This document shows positions 42,095-54,100 of a DNA stretch of 64,000 nucleotides, one piece after another. Every line of letters starts with the position of its first letter. The first letter of the stretch is position 1. This stretch comes from Microglena sp. YARC (Eukaryota; Chlorophyta; Chlorophyceae; Chlamydomonadales; Chlamydomonadaceae): the NCBI GenBank assembly GCA_022414725.1, contig CM039464.1, forward strand, positions 10,703,488 to 10,767,487. The letters are read 5' to 3'. Both the position numbers and the translations under genes were made by a program. The notes below the pieces were generated by a model, which did not search any database, had not been told where the DNA came from, and worked only from the letters and a program-made list of their open reading frames with translations.

Positions 42095-45000
42095 ACCAAC
42101 CACCCCCACCAACCACCATCACCAACCACCACCCACAGCACTCACCTCTGCTCACCCACAGTCAATTCAAACGACTCAAAGGTTGCCCTCACTCGGTTTG
42201 CCGGACATTGCCCGACGCTGCCTAGCTTACGCAGGTCGGTGATAGCACCCTTCACCTCCACCACACTACCTTGCACGTCTATCTCGCATGCTCTGCCAAA
42301 GGCGTCGAACCTAAAGTGGGCAGGAGTTATCAGGGCGTCAAATGCTTGGGCCTATGCGGATCACCGGCTATAACATGAGTGGGCCTATGCGGATCACCGG
42401 CTATTACATGATTGGGCCTTATGATGGGTCACTGCCGGGTCTATTACATGATTGGGCCTATGTGGGTCACTGGCTATTACATGATTGGGCTTATGTGGGT
42501 CACTGGCTATTACATGATTGGGCCTATGTGTCACTGGCTATTACATGATTTTGGGCCTATGTTGGGTCACTGGCTATTGACATGATTTGGGCCTTATGTG
42601 GGGCACTGGCTATTACATGATTGGGCCTATGTGGGTCACTGGCTATTACATGATTGGGCCTATGTGGGTCTATGATTGGGTATGTGGGTCACTGGCTATT
42701 ACATGATTGGGCTATACTTGGGCCTATGTGGATTGGGGCTCACTGGCTATTACATGATGGCCTATTGGGTCACCTATTACATGATTGGGCCTATGTGGGT
42801 CACTGGCTATTACATGATTGGGCCTATGTGGGTCACTGGCTATTACATGATTGGGCCTATGTGGGTCATGTATTACACGGGCTATTACATGATTGGCCTA
42901 TGTGGGTCACCGGCCCTATTACATGATTGGGCCTATGTGGATCACTGGGCTATTACATGGCCTATGTGGGTCCACTGGCTATTACATGATTGGGCCTATG
43001 TGGGTCACTGGCTAATTACATGATTGGGCCTATGTGGATCACTGGCTATTACATGATTGGGCCTATGTGGGTCACCGGCTGGGGCTATTACATGATTGGG
43101 CCTATGTGGGTCACTGGCTATTACGATTGGGCCTATGTGGGTCACTGGCTATTACATGATTGGGCCTATGTGGGTCACTGGCTATTACATGATTGGGCCC
43201 TATGTGGGTCACTGGCTATTACATGATTGGGCCTATGTGGGTCACTGCTATTACATGATTGGGCTATGTGGGTCACTGGCTATTACATGATGATGTGGGT
43301 CACTGGCTATTACATGATTGGGCTATGTGGGCGTCACTGGCTATTACATGATTGGGCCTATTACATGATTGGCCTCACTGGCTATTACATGATTGGGCCT
43401 ATGTGGGTCACTGGCTATTACATGATTGGGCCTATGTGGGTCACTGGCTATTACATGATTGGGCCTATGTGGGTCACTGGCTATTACATGATTGGGCCTA
43501 TGTGGGTCACTGGCTATTACATGATTGGCCTATGTGGTCACTGGCTATTACATGATTGGCCTATGTGGGTCACTGGCTATTACATGATTGGGCCTATGTG
43601 GGTCACTGGCTATTACATGATTGGGCCTATGTGGGTCACTGGCTATTACATGATTGGGCCTATGTGGGTCACTGGCTATTACATGATTGGGCCTATGTGG
43701 GGTCACTGGCTATTACATGATTGGGCCTATGTGGGTCACTGGCTATTACATGATTGGGCCTATGTGGTCACTGGCTATTACATGATTGGCCTATGTGGGT
43801 CACTGGCTATTACATGATTGGCCTATGTGGGTCACTGGCTATTACATGATTGGGCCTATGTGGGTCACTGGCTATTACATGATTGGGCCTATGTGGGTCA
43901 CTGGCTATTACATGATTGGGCCTATGTGGGTCACTGGCTATTACATGATTGGGCCTATGTGGGTCACTGGCTATTACATGATTGGGCCTATGTGGGTCAC
44001 TGGCTATTACATGATTGGGCCTATGTGGGTCACTGGCTATTACATGATTGGGCCTATGTGGATCACTGGCTATTACATGATTGGGCCTATGTGGGTCACT
44101 GGCTATTACATGATTGGGCCTATGGTGTCACTGATTACATATTGGCCTATGTGGGTCACTGCTATTACATGATTGGGCCTATGTGGGACTGGCTATTACA
44201 TGATTGGGCCTATGTGGGTCACTGGCTATTACATGATTGGCCTATCACTGGCTATTACATGATTGGGCCTAATGTGGGTCACCGGCTATTACATGATTGG
44301 GCCTATGTGGGTCCACTGGCTATTACATGATTGGGCCTATGTGGGTCACTGGCTATTACATGATTGGGCCTATGTGGGTCACTGGCTATTACATGATTGG
44401 GCCTATGTGGGTCACTGGCTATTACATGATTGGGCCTATGTGGGTCACTGGCCTATTACATGATTGGGCCTATGTGGGTCACTGGCTATTACATGATTGG
44501 GCCTATGTGGGTCACTGGCTATTACATGATTGGGCCTATGTGGGTCACTGGCTATTACATGATTGGGCCTATGTGGGTCACTGGCTATTACATGATGGCC
44601 TATGTGGGTCACTGGCTATTACATGATTGGGCCTATGTGGGTCACCTGGCTATTACATGATTGGGCCTATGTGGGTCACTGGCTATTACATGATTGGGCC
44701 TATGTGGGTCAATGGCTATTACATGATTGGGCTATGTGGGTCAATGGCTATTACATGATTGGGCCTATGTGGGTCAATGGCTATTACATGATTGGGCCTA
44801 TGTGGGTCAATGGCTATTACATGATTGGGCCTATGTGGGTCAATGGCTATTACATGATTGGGCCTATGTGGGTCACTGGCTATTACATGATTGGGCCTAT
44901 GTGGGTCACTGGCTATACATGATTGGGCCTATGTGGGTCACTTACATGATTGCCTATGGTGGGTCAACTGGCTATTACATGATTGGGCCTATGTGGGGTC

Positions 45001-48000
45001 ACTTGGCTATTACTATGATTGGGCCTATGTGGGTCACTGGCTATTACATGATTGGGCCTATGTGGGTCACCGGCTATACACCTATGTGGGGTCACATGCT
45101 GGAAAACTTCCAACACCATCATGCTTAGAAAAGGAGACCCCGCCCAAGCCAACCACTACCGACCTATTATATAAGTTGGGGGGAGTGATCAGCGTTTTCT
45201 TGAAGGTGCTATATATAGCATAAGTGCTAAATGAACAAATGATATACCTTTGTGTTTTGGGGGTGCTACGTCAGAGTCTTTGGGGGGTGCCTGCTTAGCA
45301 AAAAAATGAATATTTGGGAAGAGGGGAGGGACGGGACGGGTCGGGGGAGGGAGGGGGGAGGGAGCGGCTGGGTTGGGTTGGGGGTTGCCTGCGAAGCCCC
45401 CAAAGCTTCTAGACGCACCCCAAAAGCTACTTACATGAACCATGGTGCTAAGTAAAGACCCTGGTCCCTTTCCTTCAAAAACACCCTGTCTCTGACCGGG
45501 CTGGGGCACTTGCTGTGGCTGATTTCTATGATGTGCCCGCAGCATAGACTTCACTGTCATGGGTGATTTTTCCTTTTAGCCTTTCCTGTCACAGTTGGGA
45601 AAGTCCCTTAAGCCTATTTGGCCTACCCCTGGACTGTAACATACATAAAGACATCCATACATTGAATAGGAAGAACAATACACGGTGAGCAGTTCAATGT
45701 GAGCCTAACAAAGATGAGTGATTCCTGGGGTTAAAAACAAGGGCAGTTGGCTTGGCACCAGAGAACACGGTGAGCAGTTCAACGTGAGCCTAACAAAGAT
45801 GAGTGATTCATGGGGTTAAAAACAAGGGCAGTTGGCTTGGCACCAGAGAACACGTTGAGCAGTTCAACGTGAGCCTAACAAAGATGAGTGATTCCTGGGG
45901 TTAAAAACAAGGGCAGTTGGCTTGGCACCAGAGAACACGGTGAGCAGTTCAACGTGAGCCCAACAAAAATGAGTGAATCCTGGAATGCTCCCGTTGATAA
46001 GACCTGGCCTAGACATCTGCTGCCCATGGTGCACCGGCTCACGCAGCAGACGATAGTCTTATCAACACTGCACCATTGGTCTCCAGGTTGAAAGTAAAGT
46101 AAGGCAAGGCATACGACCAACCGAGGTTTCCAGGATCCAGAATCATGTGGGTCTCGCTTGATAAGTCGTGAAAACCTTGCGATCAAACAAGTCGCAAGTC
46201 ACGTCCTAGACGGTGAGTAGTGCCTAAAGAACAGAGGCGGGGCTGTACCGCCACTGTACAACAGGGTCAGCAAGGTTGCAAGCAGAACTGGGGGGGTGAC
46301 GCACTAGACAAACATACACACATCCCCGCAACTCCCGATGGGCGCACCTAGGATAAGGGTAAAGTCAAAGGCCAGTGGTTCGTTTACCACGGCGAACCAC
46401 CAATAGCAAAAAGCTACTGCACCCACAACCTAGACTATAGCACCCAACCCTCCAAGATAGAGAAGAGGGTTTTTTTCCCCTCAATTGCTTGCACTTTTTA
46501 TGCACTGCTCAATTGCTTTCACTATTTTTAGAGTTCATGCTTTTATATATAAATAGCTAAATAGGCTAGATAGGATACGCGTCAGTGTCACAGGGGGGAG
46601 GAAGGCAGGGGGTGTCGGGGCTGCGGGCCTGCCTTACATGTGAATTTGTTGAATGAACAGCCTTATTAATTACCGCAATTGGAGGATATGGGCCTCACAA
46701 GCTTGGGGGAGTGGCAAATAAAAAAATCCGAGCATACACTATCAATATCCGGGCCCTCTGCCGAGCCCATTACAGGAGGTCTACAGACGTCAAAGTCTGT
46801 AAACGCTCTGTAAACCTGTACTCTGCCCTGTTTCCAGACTTTGGTTACAGACTGTTAACACACTGTTGGGGTACGGTAGAAACGAGCTAAACTGCGAGGA
46901 TTGTAAATGGTCTGTAAATGCTTACAGACTTTGTTACAAAAACACTTCCTCACCTGACCTGCCGAAGACCCCCCAAATGTACAGAGAGCAGGGGTCGGCT
47001 ATGTTACATAATATTAGTGGATACTTAATATGATCTAATTTTAAACTGACGAGCCGTCTCACCATAATTTCGAATTTATTTGAAAAAATAATATTATTGA
47101 GACACTATAATAATATTAGTTGAAATTATAATATTATTGAAATTATTATTATTATTGTGACACTATAATAATATTAGTTGAAATTAATATTATTGTGACA
47201 CTATTATAATATTAGTTTTTCAAACACTCATATTAGTCGCCGTTCCCTAACAATGAGCCCAGGGAAGGTGGTGGCCATGCCAAGGCTTTTTTTTCACGCT
47301 ACATATAGCGATCGCTACTTGGGACCCCGTTTTGGTCAAACATTCCACTACCCTGGGACTGGAGTAGGCCCCCCCCAAAACATTCCACTACCCTGGGACT
47401 GGAGTAGGCCCCCCCCAAAACATTCCACTACCCTGGGACTGGAGTAGGCCCCCCCCAAAATATTCCACTACCCTGGGACTGGAGGAGCCCCCCCCCCAAA
47501 TATTCCATTACCCTGGGACTGGAGTAGGCCCCCCCCCAAATATTCCACTACCCTGGACTGGAGTAGGCCCCCCCAAAATATTCCACTACCCTGGGACTGG
47601 AGTAGCCCCCCCCCCAAATATTCCACTACCCTGGGACTGGAGTAGCCCCCCCCCCCCCCCCGGCTCAAGTAGGCCAGTCTTTTCTTCTTCTTCAGAATTC
47701 TTGACGCCATGTTGGTAGCCACAAGTGGCGCCCCAAGCCTCATTCTAGGACGGTGCGGTAGCGGTATAGCCTCAATCTAGGACGGAGCGGTAATATTCAA
47801 TAGGCCCCCCCCCTCGCCCCCCCCCTGGCCCCGGGGGGCCTACCCAAAGTAATACCAGGAGCTCCTGCTTTGGCCAAGCCTTCCCCCGCTACCAGTAGCG
47901 ATCGCTACCCGGGACCCTGTTTTGGCCAAACCTTCCACTACCACGGGACTTGAATTTCTGCCCTGCCCACAGATCCCCATCCGCCCACCGGGCCCGCCCT

Positions 48001-51000
48001 TCTGTCCGCCTACCCAAATCGCTACCATGATATTTTCAACCCCTACCTAACATCAAGCATAGCTTTTTTTCCGCTACGGGTAGCGATCGCTACCTGCGAC
48101 CCTGTTTTGGCCAAACCTTCCGCTACCAGGAGACTCGAATCTCGGCCCCGCCCCCCTAACCCCTGGGCCGGTCCTTCGGGCGGCCTACCCAAATCACTAG
48201 CTAGAGCTCTTCACCCATGCAAAAACACCAAATCCCTGATTGCTACCAGAAGACCCCCTTTCTGAAACGAAAACAAAAGCTCTGAGCCATGTTCAGTTTT
48301 TTTTGTGCGACGCGTGGTAAATACAGCGACTCAGTGCGACGCCGGTGCTCAGTTGTGTCAGCTTTTCCGGAAATGGGCCTTGCGTCGAGACATTTGTGAT
48401 GCCAGTGAAGTGATTTGAGCACTCTGTTGCACCTTTGCCTCCTGGGTTGGGCCTGAGCTAGAAAAACAAACATACAAACATGGCCCATGTGACAGTTTCC
48501 CCGGAAAGGGGCCTTGCATAGAGACGTTTGCGATGCCAGTGAAGTGATTTGAGCACTCCGTCGCACCTTAGCCTGCTGGGTTGGGCCTGGGCTAGAAAAA
48601 CAAACATTACAAATGGCCCATGTTACGCATCTGGTCTTACCTTGACACATTGGAGACAAAGCAATTGGGGGTGTCAATAGTTTGGAAGCTGCACAAAAAG
48701 AATGGGTGGGGGCCGGAAGGGGTTGGGAAGGGAATTTTGGTGACAGTAGTTAATTTGGAAGCTGCACACAGGGATGGGTGGGGGCCGGAAGAGGTTGGAA
48801 GGGGAATTTGTGTGGCAGTAGTCAGTTTGGGAGCTGCACAAGAAGGATGGGTGGGGTCAGGAAGGGGTTGGAAGGGAAATTTTGGTGGCAGTTGTTGGTT
48901 TAGGAGCTACACACACATGAGTAGGGACCGGCATATCATATGATGTTGAACAAAGTCGAGTATGATATCATATGATATTGTGTTTTGTAATTGCATCATA
49001 TGATATTGTATGCAAATGGTAACTTTAGCTTTTTCAGACTGCCGGCATCATATGCTACCATATGCTATCAGATGATGACATGATATCACATGATATCATA
49101 TTGCCCGTCCCTACGCATGAGGGGTGGGGGCAAGGAGTGATTGGAGACGAGCAACTGAAGCACTGTTTTTATAATCAGGGTTGGCTGGGTAGCAAGCCAG
49201 GAAACGTCAAGTCTAGAAACTTCCTAGAAACTGCTGCTGGTGGTTGAAAAGAAAAGCTGTGGCGTTCTAAGCGGATACGACCGTGTCCAGGTCAGGGAAT
49301 GTCTGCATCTGTGTCACTGTTTATATTTTCAGGGTTGGCTGGGTAGCAAGCCAGGAAACGTCAAGCCTAGAAACTTCCTAGAAACTGCTGCTGGTGGCTG
49401 AAAAGAACAGCTGTGGCGTTCTAAGCGGATACGACTGTGTCCGGGTCAGAGAATGTCTGCATCTGTGTCACTATTTTCAGGGTTGGCTGGGTAGCAAGCC
49501 AAGAAACGTCAAGCCAGGAAAGTTCCTAGAAACTGCTGGTAGGTAGCTGAAAAGAAAACCTGTGAAGTTCTAAGCTGATGCGACAGTGTCCGGGTCAGGG
49601 AACGTCTGCATCTGTGTCAATGTTTTTATTTTCAGGGTTGGCTGGGTAGCAAGCCAGGAAACTTCAAGCCAGGAAACTGCATAAAAACTGCTGCTGGGTA
49701 GCTGGAAAGAAAAGCTGTGGCGTTCTAAGTCGCAAGTCGCAGCGTTCTTAACAACCATGCTTCGGCCGCGCACAATACAATACTGGTTGGACGGTCAGCT
49801 TCATGAATACCGTATGTGCAGGCCCTCCTGACAATTCAGGGCTCCTAATGTCTCTCTATTTTTGATCCCATTCTCAGTTAGATGGACATGGCATGCACTG
49901 GTTTTCTTTTCAGGTTTGGCTGGGTAGAAAGCCAGGGAAGCTGCCTAGAAACTGCTGCTGGTAGCTGAAAAGAAAAGCTGAGGTGTTCTAAATGGATGAG
50001 ACAGTGTCCGGGTCAGGGAATGTCTGCATCCGTGTCAGGGATTGAGTCCCCTACTGTATGTAGCGATCGCTACTTTTGACCCAGTTTTGACACAAATTAT
50101 CACTATATCCATTTTAAAAACAAGTTTTACGTGTGCCCTAAATGGCCCTAAAAAGCTATAAACAGCTATAAAAAGGCTGTCCCTGGATGAGGCCTAAAAC
50201 CATACAGCTGATTTTTGTTTTTCAGATTTGGAAAGAAAAAAACGATCTGTCTCACTGTTTTTATATTCGGCTACCAGCACTAGCTTCTAGGCAGCTCCCT
50301 GAGGCTGCCACTGGGCCAATTGGCCAAACCGAAAGATTCCAGGAGCACTGGAAAGCTGACGATATCAGCTTCCAGGTGCCTAGGTTGCTCGAGGCTTGGA
50401 TGAAGAGAGAGCCCAGGGAGCTGCCTAGAAGCCGCTCCTCGCAGCTGAAAAGAAAAACTATGAGCTTAAGCTACCTAAAAGGTGGAACAGCCAGCGATGA
50501 AATGTGTTTCGAAAACCCAAATACAAATATTCCGCTGAATGGCTATAGTACTTCTGCAACCCATTATGCACCGTCCACTAGTATCATACAGGCAGCACAT
50601 CGTACAGTATCATACAGTATATACAGTATATACAGTTATTACAGTATCATACAGTATATACAGTTATTACAGTATCATACAGTATATACAGTATATACAG
50701 TTATTACAGTATCATACAGTATATACAGTATATACAGTATATACAGTTATTACAGTATCATACAGTATATACAGTATATACAGTTATTATAGTATCATAC
50801 AGTATATACAGTATATACAGTATATACAGTTATTACAGTATATACAGTATATACAGTTATTACAGTATCATACAGTATATACAGTATATACAGTTATTAC
50901 AGTATCATACAGTATATACAGTATATACAGTTATTACAGTATCATACAGTATATACAGTATAAACAGCACCATCCAATATATGGTATTACCGGTATACAG

Positions 51001-51089
51001 TATCATACAGGCAGCAAAAAAACAAAGGCACAAAAAAGGGGGGCACTACTCAGGGCACACAAGGGGCGGTAAGGGGAACAGCTGCACCA

Positions 51090-51121
<32 letters not shown>

Positions 51122-54100
51122 TGAGAGGGTAGCTAGGGCAACAGACTTACTTGCCGCGTTTAAAAACTATGAAACGCTGTCCCTGGAGGATGCCTAAAAC
51201 AATAAAGCTGAAAAAAACCACTTTCACTTTGAAAAGAAAAAAGGGGGGCACTACTCAAGGAACACATGGGGCAGCAAGGGAAACAGCTGAACCAACCCTT
51301 AAATATTGAAGGGGTGGTTGGCCCCAGTGAAAGCAAACGGGCTGCCCCCCTCAACCTCACGCCTCGTGATAAAGCGTACTATATATGTATGTATTTATTT
51401 ATATTCAAGGGGTAGCTATGGTAACTAACTTACTTGCAGCATATAAAAGCTATAAAAACGCTGTCCCTGGAGGAGGCCGAAAACCATAGAGCTAGAAAAA
51501 ACCACTTTCAGATTTTACAAACAAAAAAGCGGTAGCTAGGGCCACCAACTTACACATACACACACTCATACACACACTCACGAACAGCTGAACCAACACC
51601 ACACATATATTGAAAGGGTAGCTAGGGCAACCAACTTACTTTCCGCGTGCGTCACCAATACACCTGAGGGTTTGGGTTTAGGGTTTAGGGTTTATGTTGA
51701 GAGTGTAGCTAGGGGAACAAGCTCACTTGCCGAGTGACGTCACCCCTCCACCAGCGGGTTTGGGGGTTGGAGTTTAGGGTTTAGGGTTTAGGATTTATAT
51801 CGACAGGGTAGCTAGGGCAACCAACATACTTTCCGCGTGACGTCACCCCTACTCCAGAGAGTCGTCTACCTTGTTTCCCCACCGAACTTCCAGCTAGGAT
51901 GGGGACGTATCTACAAGCAAAGGGTTGGTGGTGGTGGTGGTGGTTGAGGGCTGAATTTGGTGGTGGTGGTGATTGAAAGTTGAAATTTCTAGGAAGGGGG
52001 CATATCTACAAGCAAAGGGTTGTTGTTGTTGTTGTTGTTGTAGTTGTTGTTGTTGTTGTTGTTGATGATGATGATTTTGGTGGTGGTGGTGGTAGTGTTG
52101 GTTGCAGGTTTAAATTTGTGGTGGTGGTGGTGGTGGTGGTGGTTGAGTGTTGAAATTGACAGCCATATCAGAAAACGACATTAATATTCATGAGGTGGCT
52201 GATTCCCAATTTTTCAGGACGTGGTTAAAACGTACAGGAGGTGGTACAGGATGTGGTACGAAGGTGGAGGACGTGGGTTGTGTAAAGAGACGGTCAAAGG
52301 GGTGTGAACACATTTTAATTGGGTGTCACTTCGGAGATGCCTGTATGTCCATTATACATGGAAAACCGGAGTATGCGGTTAGGTTGGGTGAGCTGAGCCC
52401 CAGGGGTTACACCCAGAGCAGGTACTTGGGCAAGAACTTTGGTTGACACATTTACCAAACATTTAAAGATGGTCCAAAGAGTTGGCATATGGTTAGATAT
52501 GGCTGAAACCAAACTGTTACCAAGAGGAAAGGGATAGAAACAAAGTTTGAATTTAGTGAGAATTGGTTGGGTGAGTTTTGTCCCACGGTCTGCATGGTAG
52601 CTGGTGAAGTGAGGTGAAAACTGGTGGGTGTGGGGTGGGTGGGTGGTTGTTGAGTGGGTGGTTGTTGAGTGGGTGGTTGTTGAGTGGGTGGTTGTTGAGT
52701 GGGTGGTTGTTGAGTGGGTGGTTGTTGAGTGGGTGGTTGTTGAGTGGGTGTTGGTGGGTGGGTGGTGTGGGTGGTGGTGGTGCAGCCAGCTTATGATTGT
52801 GATGGAGCTGCTGGCCTGCTCCGCAGCCGATTTGGTGAGTGGTAGTGGTGGAGGAGTGTGTGTGGTGGTGTGTGGGTGGTGTGTGTGTGGGTGTGTGGGT
52901 GGTGGTGGTGGTGGTGATGGTGGGTGAGTGGTGGTGGTGGGTGGCGTGTGGGTGGTGGTGGTGGTGGTGGTGGGTGGGGGTGGGTGGTAGCTTGTGAAGT
53001 GAGGTGACAAGTATTCAAGGCATAGCAAATAAAACATAGTTGTACTAGTGTCCCAAGCACTTTTGTCTTGCGCGACGCGTCGCCATTCCGTTGCAGCATG
53101 GCGATGCATGGGCCCGGCTAAAGTAGTCAGAAACGCCCTCCCGACCCCCCGGGCTCCGCGCTCCGCGAGGTTCGGGGGGCAGACCGTCACACTGGGGTCG
53201 CACTGAGTTGCTCAATTGGGTCGCGTCGCGTCGCACGGAGAAAACAGTTGTCCCACAAAACGCGCATGCTATTGCACGTAAGCTTTCGGAGCCTATCTAC
53301 GTGAATCACGTTAAAATAGATACCCGCAAAGCCTGGAGACCCAAAATTAAGCCTGGAGACCCAAAGTTGCCAGGCACTGCCACCAAGTTACTTGAAGATC
53401 CCCATCTACGTTTTCCACGTGACCTAACATGGCAAAATGTAGTACCCTGGTCCAGATTTATAACAGGATGAGTAATTGTGGAACAGATGTATTATTTTTT
53501 ATAAAAAAAAGTATTCATCTTTATAACACATTTATTATTATTTATAACAGATTTTTGTTCATTTATATAACACGTTTATTAGTATTTATAAGCATGTTTT
53601 GTTTGTTTTTATGTCAGCCAGGAGCGTTAAACCTTAAGAGGACAGAATCAAGATGCAGACTTGTTCCATTTTCATGGATAATGTTTTTATGGATAATTAT
53701 TTTCACGTGTATGGATATTATTTTCATGAATAATGTTTTTATGTCAGCCAGGAGCGTTGAAGAGGTCGGAATCAAGATGCAGACGTGTTTCATTTTCATG
53801 GATAATGACATTTGTGTTGACAAAAACAGTCATGGAATTTTCATAGAATCAAGATGCAGACGTGTGAATGAAATGAATGAAATGAAGTTTCATTTGTATG
53901 GATAATAAAATTAGTATTTCATTTACAATAAAAAATATAATTAGTGTTTCATTTTCATGGATAATGAAATTAGTGTTTCATTTTCATTAACAAGGAGAAT
54001 TAGTGGTTCATTTTCATGGATAATGAAATTAGTGTTTCATTTTCATAAACAAATAGAATTAGTGTTTCATTTTCATGGATAATGAAATTAGTGTTTCCTT

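Noticed and set aside
42342..45128. Several 100-200-codon frames in the 33-bp array
   Set aside because: Repeat period divisible by 3 keeps frames open on both sides of indels; not coding.
52315..52460. Candidate middle exon of the fibrillin gene
   Set aside because: The frame [19 protein letters not shown] is protein-like, but no acceptor gives the phase required by exon B.
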